Assembly (NCBI GenBank): GCA_028274465.1
Contig: CM051455.1
Span: forward strand, 87,254,871 to 87,318,870
Direction of reading: 5' to 3'
Source of the DNA: Plantago ovata
Lineage: Eukaryota > Streptophyta > Magnoliopsida > Lamiales > Plantaginaceae
Length of the DNA stretch: 64,000 bases
The notes below the pieces were generated by a model, which saw only the letters and a list, made by a program, of their open reading frames with translations, did not search any database and was not told the DNA's origin. The translations under genes were made by a program, and so were the position numbers. Positions within the stretch are counted from its first letter, which is position 1, and the number at the start of each line of letters is the position of its first letter. Positions 11,350-23,507 of this stretch are shown here, piece after piece.

Positions 11350-13896
11350 TTAAGCTATTCCAGCTGAAGATTTCCTAAGAATCTCCCTTACACTCTTCTC
11401 AGCAAGAGCAGAGAATTCAACACAGTCCTTCTCGTAATCTTCAAGTAGCTTACGGACTTCAAGTTGAATAATCCTTGCATTCTTGCAGGCAGTATAATGA
11501 TGGTTTTCACCATTCATTTCTTTGTAGTGAAGTACCCACAAGTGCATGCCCCAATTGCTAGCATGGAGAAGTTGAGTATCTGAAATTCCCTTGTTGGCAT
11601 GAATCTTTCTTAACCAGAGAAGATCTTCTTCTTGATCCTTGGCAGTGAGATAAAAATACTCATAAGGAATCAAGCCATATTTCTTCTTGGACTTCTTGGT
11701 TAAAGGATCACTGTAGTAAGCAACATCTATCGGTTTGATTAAATCGGGCTCTTGTTTTATCTTCTTGCCAATAGAAGTTCTTCTTACTAAGATCTCTAAG
11801 TTCAGCCATTTTGCAGCAATGTTTATTGGGTAGGGAGGAGGATCCCTTTCTTTTCTTTGCACTTTTAATTCAATCCAAGTGTACATTTGATTAAGTATCG
11901 CAGTTGGAAAGAAATCATTGTCCAAAAGATCTTCCAGCTTTGTGATCCAGCAACCATGTAGGTTTCTGATCACATTCTGAGTTGTTTCCTCATTGCTGGT
12001 CTTTGTATATTCAATGCCAGTGCCAATTGCAATGCTGGCAAGCCTTTTTTCTTCCTGTCTTTGCCTTCTTCTTCTTGACTTTGCATTTTATTGATCTCTT
12101 GCTGAAGATCTTGAGTCAGAAGAGAAGTGTTTGGATTGCCCAGAAGGAGTTAAGGCAGAAATAGGCCTAGCTGTTATAGCTTGAGCTATTGTTTGGTCAT
12201 CATCATTATCATCATCTTCATTCAGATTTTGATGACTCTCAGTGTGACAGTATTCTTGAGTTTCAGCAAAAGTTTTTCTTCTTTTTGGATTTACTGAACT
12301 TCTCTCAGAATCTGTTTCAACTCGTTTCTTAGAACATTGCTCTTTTTCAGCAAGAGGTTCTCTGGGAGGTGGACCAGGAAAAATCAATGGCGCTTCAGCA
12401 GAGGGTTTATTTGATCTTGAAGACTTTCTTTGTCTATCTTCCCCCTTAGACATGGATTGCATCATCGGTCTGATGTGTAGAGAGAAAAACTCATTGCAAT
12501 TTTCAGCAAGAGTACTTAGGCTGTTGTATTTTGGAATTATGCCTTGCTGATCTGTAGTTAGCTTTGACATTTCTTCCTTAATACAAGCCAAATTCTCCTC
12601 ATGTCTGCGCTCATTGTCGACTTTTTCTTCAAGAATAGCCTGAGCCTTTTTCAATGCACTTTTAGAAAGTTTGAGTGCTTGAATGACATCTTCTTCATAG
12701 CTTTTGTGGTGTAGACTGATGTCTTTCTGAGCTATGGTAAGTGAAGTAGTGCGTTTCAGCACTGTAGCCAGTATTTTGCCAATGTCAAGTGGACTCTCAG
12801 CAAGCAATGCATCATCCTCTTCTTGGCATTCTTTGTGAACAACCATTAGTGCCTTTATTCTTGGAGTAAAATCCTCAACGTTTAGAAACGGCACTACAGA
12901 GGCAGTAAGTGAATGAGCTTTGATCTCAGTTGCAAATTCATCATCATTTCTCAGCAAGCGACTTCTCTCAGCATCTCCTTCATCAGTTTGGGGAGATGGA
13001 GGAGGAATTGCAACCTCTGTGGAATCAATTTTTGTTCTTTCTTCTTCATTTGCTGAGAAGTTAGATAGATCTTCTTCGTCATCAGATTCGTCAAGGCCAG
13101 CAACCTTGGTTCCCAAATCTTTAGCTTCAGACACTTTTGGTTGAGTGGTTGCTGAGGGCAACTCTTTGGACTCAACAACTGGAGTTTCACCAGTAGTAGG
13201 TGGAAGGGAGGAGACTTCCGTGTTGTTCACTTCTGAAGATTGAGCAATATCTAGATTCTGCGTATGTCTAGCATGAATCTGTAGGCTATTTTGTAGAGCT
13301 CTTTGATAATCTTCATCCATTTCTTCTTCTCCAAGGTTTGGAACAGTGACCTTAGCTTCGAGTAATGCTAACTCGACATCAGAAAGCTTAGCTTTGCCTA
13401 AGTGCATTTCAGCACGCTTTCTGGCGTACTCTTCTTCAGTTTCAGCAACTTGTTCAGTTGCTTGAGTACTTGTCTCAGTAGGAGCGGGAGTAGATTCTTG
13501 GTGCTGACTGGGAGTTTGGTCAGCTTGTTGATTCTCAGTGTTTTGATTTTCAGTCTCAGCAACTGTCATTTTTACTCCGCCAACATCAGGACTAGGACCT
13601 TGATTATCATCATCATCATCCTTGCTGTCCTTAGAACCTTTTCCTTCATCATCATCACTGGTATCCTTTGGGATATTTTCATCCTCTTCTTCTTCATCAT
13701 CGTCCGTTAGTATGACTAACTCGAGATGTTTGTACATAGCAGCATTTGTAACTTCCTCTTCTTCATTGATTTTGTGGGGATCAGCCACCACGGGTACAAA
13801 GGAACCCTTGAGCATCACAACTTGTTCAGCTGGAGAGGCACTCTTGAACTTTGCTTTCATATTTTCTCTGATTAGAGCAATCAGATTTGAACTCAT
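11350..13896 (-). pseudogene. SIRE-A extra ORF, C-terminal part
   Basis: One minus-strand frame from 13896 to 11350 with a single internal stop (TAA at about 12088). The start of this part is very acidic (runs of D and E) and is followed by long glutamine- and glutamate-rich segments with coiled-coil character. Next comes a basic stretch rich in lysine and arginine. A conserved terminal domain follows, with GCWITKLEDLL, GLIPYEYFYLTAKD, NWGMHLWVLHYKEM and KSVREILRKSS. The corresponding part of SIRE-B (54177-56970) aligns along its length, which argues for past selection on a protein. I do not recognise a catalytic motif. SIRE elements are known for an envelope-like ORF after pol, but no signal peptide or clear membrane segment is seen here, so I do not call it an envelope. 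Confidence 0.72.
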
Positions 13897-15580
13897 TAGC
13901 TGAGAATATGTAAGCTCTTCTGAAGTATTGAGTGTACAAATGTCTCAAGTCTGAGTAAAGAGATTCTCTTTTTCTCATTGGACAGATGAAGGTGAAGATC
14001 AGAGAAGTCCATCCTTCTATACCGTTGCCAGTTGCTGACAGACTTAGCAACTCTCGTCAAGGTATTCTTTTTGAAGTTTGAGTAGAGTTCTTCTGAACTA
14101 ACTTCAAGATCTTCAGTGATGTGAACCACTTCAATGGTCTCCTTTTGAGCCTGAAAGAGAGTAAAGTTAAGTTCAGGAAGCTTTTGGAAGATAGTTTTAG
14201 AGTCTAAAACTGTAACATGATTTACTTGCTGATGTTCAGCAAGCTCATGTTGCACACTAAGTTGTGCTGGTACTATTTCCATTGCTTCAGGAGCTTGGGC
14301 AACATCCTTGAATTGTTCATCCTGAAATAACTTTATATTAGATACAAGTACTAAGTTTTCAAACTTAGTAGATTTACCAAAACTTTCATCTACATGCTGA
14401 ACAAGAGTTGTGGATTCTGGTGCAGAAGTTTCAACAATCTTCTGACTTGTATCTTGAGAAGTCTGTAAAGAAATAATTATATTAGCTAAAGATAAAGTTT
14501 CAGATAGTGAAGTTTTGCTTATATCTGAGTTAACTACCTGCTGAAGAAGGGCAGGTGGTGACTCAGTCCTTTCAGCAATGATAGCAGCTTCATTATTTGG
14601 GACTTGTTCTTCAGCAGACTTCTTTTCTTGCTCTAATTGAGAAGGCTGTGCAGATTCAACAATCTCCCTTGTCTCTGAAATGACAATTGAGCAGAGACAT
14701 CTTGACCTTTAAGTTCACTACTTGTCATGAACATGTCTACTGACTTGTTGGAGTTGTCTTCAATCTCCAAGTCCATTTGCTGGCTTAGGTCAGTCAGCAC
14801 CAGTTGAACTTTGTCAATAGAGGTCTTAGGTGAACTAGGTCTAATATTCTCAGCATCTTGAGATGCGTCGTCAAATGCTGTCTCTTGTTGTGTTTCAGCA
14901 ACCTCTAGGAATTGAACCATTGCAGTCTTAGCAAGTGGTTCTTCAGCAATTGCAGCTTCAGCAATTTCTGGGACCGGATTAGTTGCTTGTTCAACAACTA
15001 TCTCTTCAGCAACATTTTCAGCAAGTGCAGCTCTTCTCAAATCTGCAGCAATATCACTTGCTGGTTCCAGAGTGTTGTCATCAAGATTATCTACAATGTA
15101 GATATCGGGAACTTGGGCAGGATTTTCATTTCCACTGCTATGTGGTCTCGCTTCAGCAGATGTATCAACGTTAGGTTGATTGTTGAAGGCTTCTGCAAAC
15201 ACTTCAACATTGCTGAAGGCTTCTGCAAACACTTCAACAAAATGTACTGCAGTGGCTTGCGTTTCAGCAACCACTGGAACATCATCATCCTGAATGACAT
15301 GGACAACTGGAACGGACTTGCATGCCGTTGTTTTCTTTCTTGGGTAAGTCTTTGTTCGTGCCTTCTTAGGAATAGGATCAGCTGATGACGCTGCAGTTTG
15401 AGTGTCATCATCAGCTTTCCTCTTTTTCTTCTTAGATTTCTCACTGGGTGCATTAGTTTCAGCAACCGTAGTGGCATCAGTAGCAACATTTGCAGCTGTT
15501 GCATTCTCAACAACATTTGTAGCTGTTGTATACTTACCTTGCTGACCAATATTTGCAACATCTGCAGCTGTTGCATTCAT
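13897..15580 (-). pseudogene. SIRE-A extra ORF, middle part
   Basis: Continuation between the N-terminal domain and the acidic C-terminal part. The segment 15580-14633 is in the same frame as the N-terminal domain and is separated from it only by one TAG. It is rich in alanine, glutamate and valine (repeated VAET, AEEP, FAEAF) and has a basic KKKKRK patch that could be a nuclear signal. A frameshift near 14690 and another near 13910 move the reading frame. The segment 14282-13896 carries VAKSVSNWQRYRRMDFSDL, which is almost identical in SIRE-B. A 27-bp tandem duplication encodes a doubled VEVFAEAF near 15190-15240. Function unknown; low-complexity linker regions fit a structural or scaffold role, but that is a guess. 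Confidence 0.65.
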
Positions 15581-15583
15581 GGA

Positions 15584-16606
15584 CTAATTATCAGTCTCAG
15601 CAACATTTGCAGCTGTTGTCTTCTTTGACTTCTTGTCACCAACCTTAGGTCCATTCTTCTTATAGAAGGCTCTTCCCACATTGCATACTGATTTCTTAAT
15701 GGGCAATGGGTTTCTTAGATGAATCCTGAAATGTTCAAGGATGTAGCATATTGTCAATCCGTACATCATTGGAAAGGTAGGTGAGACTGTGTTGTCTTCA
15801 ACCTTTACCTTGAACTTAGTAACACAATCAACAAGTCCGTTGAAAATGTACTTAGCCCAGTTGAGTTCAGTTTTATTTTCATGGATATGCATCAGCAATG
15901 GCCACCTTCTCAAGCCTACTTGGTCAATTCCTCCAACTTGGGAGTCTAAGACTTTGATGAGTAGCAGAGCTACCAGACCAAGTGAATGGCAAAGATGCTT
16001 CCTCTTTACGTGCTTTGTCCAAGTCACGGGAGCAATCTGGCCTTTCTTCATTCTTTCATTTCTGACATCACTGTAGAAGGCTTCAATTTCTTCATCAGTG
16101 GCAGTGATGTGATCTTCAGTTCCAGTAGTTGGAATCTGAAAGATGTTTGCTAAATCAATCCATATCAGGATGATTTGCACTCCTTGAACTGAGGTAGAAA
16201 TCATTTTTTCAGTGACTCCTTGTCCGTCAGTAAGGGTTTTGATTTCTGCATTATTGTAAAATTCCATTGTGTCCAACATGCTCACTTTCTTGGTGCGAGC
16301 AGTAATGAAGAAAAGAAGGCCTTGTTGATTAATCAAGTTCAACGCCTCTTCGTTTTCTTCGTCCAAATCTTGTTTATAGAAGTATCGAATATACTTCTCT
16401 TTGGCAAATCCGCCCCACTGCATCATCTGCTCACACTTTGCAGTGTCGAGATATGCAGGCGGCATGGGTCTTTCGGTTATTCGGTCATTTTTCAACACAA
16501 TTTTCACTGTGTTTGTTGCCGGATTTTCAACCGAAGTAGTGCTTTTTCCAGCACTGTCTGCCTTTGATGACTTAGAGGTCTTAGAGGTTTGTCTCTTGGG
16601 AGCCAT
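15584..16606 (-). CDS. SIRE-A extra ORF, conserved N-terminal domain
   Basis: An open frame of 340 codons starting MAPKRQTSKTSKSSK and ending at a TAG that is probably a secondary stop, since the same frame continues. After a basic, serine-rich N-terminus comes a compact domain with MPPAYLDTAKCEQMMQWGGF, KEKYIRYFY, MEFYNNAEI, LANIFQIPTTG, EAFYSDVRN and VTWTKHVKRKHLCHSLGLV. It resembles the putative plant transposon protein domain found in many retroelement ORFs; that family match is from memory. SIRE-B encodes the same domain (58660-59409 and beyond), clearly conserved by eye. The start ATG lies about 980 bp after the pol stop, across the hairpin cluster, so it is probably expressed from a separate or spliced RNA. 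Confidence 0.75.
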   Translation of the reverse strand: MAPKRQTSKTSKSSKADSAGKSTTSVENPATNTVKIVLKNDRITERPMPPAYLDTAKCEQMMQWGGFAKEKYIRYFYKQDLDEENEEALNLINQQGLLFFITARTKKVSMLDTMEFYNNAEIKTLTDGQGVTEKMISTSVQGVQIILIWIDLANIFQIPTTGTEDHITATDEEIEAFYSDVRNERMKKGQIAPVTWTKHVKRKHLCHSLGLVALLLIKVLDSQVGGIDQVGLRRWPLLMHIHENKTELNWAKYIFNGLVDCVTKFKVKVEDNTVSPTFPMMYGLTICYILEHFRIHLRNPLPIKKSVCNVGRAFYKKNGPKVGDKKSKKTTAANVAETDN

Positions 16607-17200
16607 ATCTTATATAGTAGGAGGGTTTAAGAAATGTACAAAAAGAGTTTTTCTTTTTGACCGGAGGTACAGTGAATTCAGAGCACATGCTAGAGAAATT
16701 GCAGACAAAGGAAATGTGAGTTAAAGAATTTTGTCTTTCTCTAACTCTTCATTTATATAGTGTCTCTGTTGTGTGAGAAGCTCAATGGTTTTGAGTTCTC
16801 AACAAGGGTAAAACAGAGATTCATGTGTGTTAGTGGAGCCTTTGCATTAAATGCGTAGTGGTACACTAACAAAAACCGTCAGAGCATACTTTCTCTTTGT
16901 AATATCAACTGTTGGATCAAAAACTGCTTTAAAATCAATGGCCACGATTGTATTTCATGTCATGATTAAGAGCGAGTTTATCTGTGCCATGATTAACGTC
17001 ACAACTTGATTTTACCTTGATTCACGGGATTTGATCTCTTTTACTCCAACGCTAATTGCTTGTTGAAGTAAATAAGAATCTTTTCAGCGATTTTGTTCAA
17101 TCTGACTTTGGCGCTTACCTTTTCAGGTAACAAGCCTTGTATTTGCTGAAAATTCCCCCTTAATCAGATATCTCATATTTCTTTAAGTTAACAGACATTT
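16607..17200 (-). other. Non-coding leader of the extra ORF
   Basis: About 590 bp between the hairpin cluster and the extra ORF start. It has an Sp1-free, AT-rich composition and a tatatagt box near 16755-16762 on the plus strand, but no recognised gene. SIRE-B has a matching block at 59410-59944, including the segment around ccgtcagagca. It could carry an internal promoter or splice acceptor for the extra ORF; this is inference. Confidence 0.45.
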
Positions 17201-17564
17201 CTGAGTTCCCGTCTCAGCAAATTCTTTTTATATTGAGAAATCCTTAGGTAAAAGCTGAGAAGTATTCTTGCTCTTTGTTGAGTTCCCGTCTCAGATTTTT
17301 CTTTTGATACTTGAATACCTGTTTCAATATCTTTGATTGTCTGAATGTCAGTTTCAGCAATCTTCTTTTCTTTTACTGAGTACCCGTCTCAGCAAATGAT
17401 CAAGTTTCCTAACAAATACCCGGTTTGAAGGAATTACTTGCTGAATGCCTGTTTCAGCAAACATGTAGTGTACTATAATTTCTTTTTAGAAGAAATCAGT
17501 GGAAGGGACTTTATAAAGAGTACATGTAAGCATACTTTGGCTTGCTGAATGCCTGTTTCAGCAA
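17201..17564 (-). repeat. Hairpin cluster between pol and the extra ORF, SIRE-A
   Basis: Seven short inverted repeats in about 360 bp: 17201-17217, 17279-17294, 17306-17331, 17341-17357, 17376-17392, 17438-17460 and 17542-17564. Two loop types alternate: TTCCCGT-like loops closed by CTGAG/CTCAG, and TGCCTGT-like loops closed by TTGCTGAA/TTCAGCAA. The last two units carry the same 19-base core, TGCTGAATGCCTGTTTCAG. The cluster sits directly downstream of the pol stop on the coding strand. Confidence 0.8.
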
Positions 17565-17584
17565 TCTACCAAATGTATTCCTTA

Positions 17585-20500
17585 CTATTGAGGTAGTTCA
17601 ATCAATCCGAGGTTATACATTAGCATTCCGAACCTATTATCTGGTAGGGGCTTGGTAAAGATGTCAGCAAGTTGATCATCAGTACCTACTTTTACAACCT
17701 CAATGTCTCCTTTTTCCACATGATCTCTAATAAAATGATGTCTAATATCAATGTGCTTTGTCTTTGAGTGGAACTTAGGATTTTGCGTGATAGCAATAAC
17801 ACTTGTATTATCACAAAAGATTGGTGTTTTCTTTGCAGAAATACCATAATCTCTTAATTGTTGCTGAATCCATGGGATTTGAGCTGTGCAACAACCAGCC
17901 GCAATATATTCAGATTCAGTAGATGAATTGGCAACACAGGTTTGCTTCTTGCTGAACCATGATATTAATCTGGTACCTAGAAACTGACAAGTTCCAGAAG
18001 TACTTTTTCTATCAAGAGTTGATCCTCCATGATCAGCATCAGAATAACCAACCAATTCCAATCCAGAATCTTTTGGATACCATAATCTAACATTGACTGT
18101 ACCTTTGACATATTTCAGTATCTTAAGTGCCTTTTTGTAGTGTGATTCTCTTGGATCAGATTGGAATCTTGCACACACACAAACAACATACTAAATTTCA
18201 GGTCTACTTGCTGTTAAATACATCAATGAACCAATGAGCTTCCTATACTTGTGTTCATCAACACTCTTATCTTGTTTAGTATAGCCCAATTTGGTACCAA
18301 CGCTCATAGGGATCTTTTCAGGTTTTTCTTCCTCTTTGATCCTGAACTTTATGAGCATTTCCTTTCCATACTTTGCTTGATATATGAATATTCCATCTTT
18401 GAGTTGCTTGACTTGCAATCCTAGGAAATAATTCAATTTACCCATCATACTCATTTCAAACTTGTTTGTCATGAGTTTGGCAAAATCATCACAAAGTTGC
18501 TTGTCCTTAGATCCAAATATTATGTCATCCACATAAATGTGGACTAAGAGTATTTTACCATCATGGTTCATGGTAAATAAGGTTTTGTCAACTTCACCTT
18601 TATTGAAACCATTATCCAGCTAGAACTTAGCTAAGGTATCATACCAAGCTCTTGGTGCTTGTTTTAGACCATATACAGCTTTCTGAAGCTTGTATACCAT
18701 CTTGGTTTCTGAGGGAAGTTCAAAGCCAGGGGGTTGTTCCTAGTAGACTTCTTCAGCAAGTTCACCATTTAGGAATGCACTTTTAACATCCATGTCATAA
18801 AGAATGAAGTCATTGTGAGCAGCAAAGGCCAAGAAAAGCCTAATTGCATCCAATCTTGCAACTGGTGCATAAGACTCATCATAGTCCAATCCTTCAGTCT
18901 GACAGTAACCTTGAGCAACTAAACATGCTTTGTTCCTTGTTACTTCTCCAGACTCACTCAGCTTGTTTCTGAACACCTACTTTGTACCAATTGCTTTCTT
19001 TCCTTCAGCAAGGGGTACAAGTTTCCAGACTTTGTTCCTTTCAAATTGATCCAGTTCTTCTTGCATTGCCTTGATCCATTCAGAATGCTTTAAAGCTTCT
19101 TCTATGATCTTAGATTCAATTTCTGAAACAAATCAAGATGACAAAGCTTCCACTTCAATGACGTTTGCTTCTTCAGCAAGTTCTTGATTAGTAGATACTT
19201 TGGATCTAGTCACTTGGCGTTTGTCAATATCACCAATCATATCCGTAGAGGAATGATCTCTAATCCATTTATTAACAGGTTTTCTGCTCTTTAGATCTGG
19301 ATAACTTTGCTCTTCAGCATGTGACTCTTCAGTATGTACTTGCTCAGTACTACTGGTATCTTGTTGTGTCTCTTCTGAGATTGGTTCATCAGCAACTGCT
19401 TGTTCAGTATTGCTGGTTTGAGGTAACTCGTCAGCAGGCGCATGAAGTTGCATAGTTTCAGCAACATCCGGAGAAACCGCATCTTTTGCTGGAAATTCTT
19501 TATCATGAACTATATTTATCTTGTCATGACTCGGGGGAGGAGAGTCATTGTCAGAATCATCATTTAGTTCAATTGACTTCACATTCCTAGCATCAGATTT
19601 AGTTCTTTGCTTGTGTATGAGTAACTTCTTTATACAATCTGATATTTCTTCTTCAACAGGAAATCCTTGTGACTTTTCATAGAATACAACATGCACTGAT
19701 TCTTCGATCTTTTGTGCCTTTTTATTGTAAACTTTATAAGTTTTACTATGCAAGGAGTAACCAAGAAATATCGCTTCGTCTGCCTTTGGTTGAAATGTTC
19801 TTAAGTATTCTCTACCATTGTTAAGAACAAAGCATTTGCAACCAAATACTCTTAGATGGGTGATGTTAGGAGGTCTTCCAACAAATAACTCATAGGGAGT
19901 TTTCTTGTATTCCTTAGTTATCAAACATCTATTTTGAGTATAGAAGGCAGTATTAATCGCTTCAACCCAATAAGCTTCACTTATTTTAGTGTCAGCAAGC
20001 ATCGTTCTAGCTGCTTCCTTAAGGGTACGATTCTTCCTTTCAGCAACACCATTTTGTTGAGGTGTCTTTTCTAAGGATAACTAATGTTGTATGCCTTTTG
20101 AAGTGCAATACTCAGTTATGTACTGGTTCACAAACTCAGTACCATGGTCTGTTCTTATGACTTTTACCTTGTCATTTTTCATGACTTCAAGCTTATTCAA
20201 CAAGTTAGCTATTTCAGTCCTTGTTTCAGACCTGTGCTTGATAAATACTACCCAAGTGAATCTTGAATAGTCATCTACCACCACCAGACCATACTTGTTA
20301 CCAGCATAGCTTGTTAAAGAAGATTCAAACAAGTCCATGTGCAAGAGTTGTAAAGGTTTTGTAGTTGACGGTACTGCCTTGTTCTTGAAAGAAGATTTGG
20401 TTTAGCTTTCCTTGCTGACATGCATTGCAAACACCATCCTTCTTAAAAGTAACCTTAGGTAATCCAACTACAAGTGCCTTTTAGACAGCTTATTCAGCGT

Positions 20501-20960
20501 CTTAAAGTTTAGGTGACTTGTTCGTTTATGCCATAACCATGCTTTTTCAGCAAGGCAATCATAATCTGAGACAAGGCATTTTTCAACGATTGCTGAAGAC
20601 CAATCTACCGTATACAAACCTCATGATCCTCTAGCAACCATAATAACCTTCTTTGTCTCAAAGTCTATAAGTTTACATTCATCACTTTTGATTTTGATGA
20701 AGTAACCTTTGTCAGCGAATTGACTCATGCTGAAAAGGTTAAACTTAAGATTTTTGACATAAAGAACTCTCGAAATGGTAATGCATCCTAACTTAACGTC
20801 ACCATAACCTTTAGTAGAAACAAAGTCTCCACCAACAAACCTTATTGTTGGACCTTTAGACCACCGTCTATAGTTTATAAGGTTTTTCTTGTTGTCCGTC
20901 ATGTGCTTTCCACAACCAATGTCAAAGTGTCAAATTGCATTGTTTGTATCCGTGGCTGAA
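17585..20960 (-). pseudogene. SIRE-A pol: protease, integrase, RT, RNase H
   Basis: A copia-order polyprotein gene. Almost all of it is in one frame, broken by point stops. Protease: GCGKHM, with the active-site DSG read as DIG. Integrase: H/C zinc region (WHKRTSHLNFKTLN, CNACQQGK), then VVDDYSRFTWVVF and RTDHGTEF; the FLGY segment follows. [19 protein letters not shown] and the catalytic IYVDDIIFGSK near 18530. RNase [30 protein letters not shown] and the [10 protein letters not shown] end. Stops include TAG near 20083, 18977, 18740, 18619 and 18192 and TGA near 19135 and 20621. A pair of compensating frameshifts lies at about 20405-20475. Several stops are of the CAG-to-TAG or TGG-to-TAG kind expected after cytosine deamination. 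Confidence 0.92.
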
Positions 20961-21102
20961 GTCTGCACAATCAAGAGCAAACAAGTTAATTATCCAATAT
21001 TGGATGTCCATTAACATGTTCAAGTAAGCGTCTAGTGGAAACCCAAGTCTTGAGTTTTTCAACTTTGACTTGTTTTCTACTTGCTGAGGAGCTAGATGGT
21101 TT

Positions 21103-23427
21103 TCAGCCGAAAGACTTTTGATCATTGCTAATCAAGTACACTTTCTGATGTGGTGTCTTGCTCGGTTGACTTTTTTGCTGAACATACTTTTCAGTAAGTT
21201 CTTTTCTGGCAAGGTTCCTTCTAGTCCTAGCGTTTTGAGTTTTGTCAGAACTCTTAGGCTTGGTTTTATTCATCTCTTTGAAGTATCCTTGCTGACTTTG
21301 CTTATACTCATGAAAAAGTTGACTTTGCTTGGTTTTGAAACCAAGTCCACTTTTCGGAGAATGCTGGGCTTTTGTCTCAGCAACCTTACTTGATTCAGGT
21401 TTGTCAGCAAAGGTCTTCTGATTACCTTTAGTAATCTTGCCTTTTGACTTAACAAATTGCTTTCCAGCAACTTGTTTGGCGGAATGCTTTACAACATCCT
21501 TTTTCTTGACAGTTTGCTTTTTAGCAACCTGTTTACCTTTTAAAGTCTTGTTACTTTGAGTAGCAACAACGGGCTTTACGGTCGTAGGCACTTGATTGCA
21601 TATTTCAGCAACCTTAGATTGACCAATCTGATAGAGTTCTGGTTGACCACTATCAGTTGCACGAACAAAGGTAATAGGTGATTTGTCTTTACTCAAGATT
21701 ATTACATCATCACCTTCGTACGTTGCACCTAAACCTTCTTTCTGAGATGGGTCTCTCAAATAAGAGTTTAGTTCAGTCAGCGTATTACTCGCATCAGCAT
21801 AAGATTTGAAATTGATTTTCATCTTTTTCATTTCTTGTATTTCAGCAAGTAACTTTAGAATTGAGGACTGATACTCTTCCAATTCTATTGCCATTTGAGA
21901 ATTCTTCTCTGTAGCTTCAACAATTAACTTCTTGAGATGCAATATTTCAGCATCCTTCTTTTCTGACTCTTCTTTCAGCAAAACATACTTTTCAGTAGTT
22001 TGCTTGGTCAGAGTTTCAGCATTCTGTAGTTTCTCTTGCTGTTTGCTTAGAGTTTTCTCAAATATTTCGATGTCTCCTTGAATTCTATCAAGGTCAATAT
22101 CAACTTCACTTTCTGAGTCAGAGTCAGAGGTTGGACAATTTACCTGACCGGCCATGAGGCAGAATTCGTAGTTTGGCACAGCTGGATAAGCTTCCATAGC
22201 TATTCCACAAACTTCCTTGCCAATCTCCACATCAAGAGTGGCTTCTTATTCTTCAGTGTCTGAGCTCTCTACCTCACTGTCTTCAGAACTAGTATCAATG
22301 CAAAGCGCATCGGTTTTTGCTTGAATCTTTTTCTTTTCTTCAGCAATTAAAGCCCTTTTGAACTTCTTCTTCTTTTCAGCAGATTTGCCTTTCTGCAAAG
22401 GACAATTTGCTTTGAAGTGTCCAGGCTTTTTGGAGTAAAAGCAGAGATCATTGCCAACTGCTGGTTCTTCGGAAGAATTTGCTTGCTGAGCTTGCTTGTT
22501 CAGCGAGCTAGCTTCATTCTTGTATTTATGGTAGTTGTTATATACCAAGATGCTTTTTCAGCTTCAATTTTACTTTTCGCCTTTCAAGTTCCTTACTGAT
22601 GAATTTCTTCATGTTTTTAACAACTAAAGCATTTTCATCAGCAGGCTCTGTATCATTCTTCTTTTCAGAAGATGACGGATTTGCAGCAAGAGCAATGTTT
22701 TTCGATTTTTCAGCAAACACATTTTCTCTTTGCTTTGTCTCGTAGTTGACAGTAGCAAGATGAGAGAACAACTCTATAGGTGTGATATTTGGCATTCCTT
22801 GATTATAATAGAAATTCTGAGTATGGATCCATTCTTGATTCAGACTTCTAATAATGGTTTTCACCTTCTCAGAATCTGAATAGAGGTTTCCAACTCCTAA
22901 GGCAGCCATCTCACTTACTAGAGTTGTGAATCTGAAATCCAAGTCTTCCAATGACTCATTTGTACCTTGTTTAAAGTTCTGGAACTTTAACTTAAGCACT
23001 TCGAGTTTGTTTTCCTTGGTTTTGTCAGATTCAGCGCAAAGATCTTGAACCATTTTCCAAGCTTCCTTAGCAGTTTTGGCACCCCACAGTTTGCACTGTA
23101 TAATATGTGGAGTTGATCGAATAATGATGTTTCTTGCTTGGCCATCAAGACGGAATCTTTTGGCTTCGTCATAAGTCCATTCCTCTCTTGGTTTTGGAAC
23201 GACAATATCGACTGGTTCACCTAAGATAGTTTCCTTTCCAGCTTCTGTGATTTTGTGAGGAAACTTCTCTCTAGTTTAGTGATCTTGATAGGTCCATCAT
23301 TTATGACAGTGACCATCTCATCACTAATGGCCTCAAGATGTAGCATCATGTTGTTTCGCCATTTTTCATAGTTTTCCAGCTTCAGCAAGGGAGCGTCTCC
23401 TAAAGACATCCTGTCAGCAAAAGACAA
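21103..23427 (-). pseudogene. SIRE-A gag
   Basis: The particle protein gene of the element. It starts MSFADRMSLGDAPLL, 81 bp inside the primer site, and contains the copia gag block FRLDGQARNIII and AKEAWKMVQDLC. The frame shifts near 23275 and shifts back near 22545, so the original frame is restored. A zinc knuckle follows, but its second cysteine is lost (CFYSKKPGHFKANC, where SIRE-B keeps C-x2-C). Next is an acidic S/D/E tract, then a long coiled coil (about 21750-22080, with LSKQQEKLQNAETL and EKKDAEILHLKK) and a lysine-rich tail. One stop at about 22246 interrupts the frame. The length, over 750 codons, is large for copia gag and fits the SIRE/Maximus type. Confidence 0.88.
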
Positions 23428-23507
23428 CCAAATTGATCAAGTGAGAGTGATTTACGAAAAGCACCTAAGGGGATCTAGGTTCAGTGCTGAAGGTTAAAGA
23501 ACCTCCA

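Noticed and set aside
11350-11973. Calling the SIRE extra ORF an envelope protein
   Set aside because: No signal peptide, fusion peptide or convincing transmembrane helix is visible. Only its position after pol recalls envelope-like ORFs.
12920-16724. Several plus-strand frames of 75-160 codons across SIRE-A
   Set aside because: They are antisense shadows of the extra ORF, created by its repetitive A/E-rich codons and the TCAGCAA word.
17201-17564. CRISPR-like array from regularly recurring short repeats
   Set aside because: Repeats are short, unevenly spaced inverted repeats in a plant retroelement, with no spacers of constant length.
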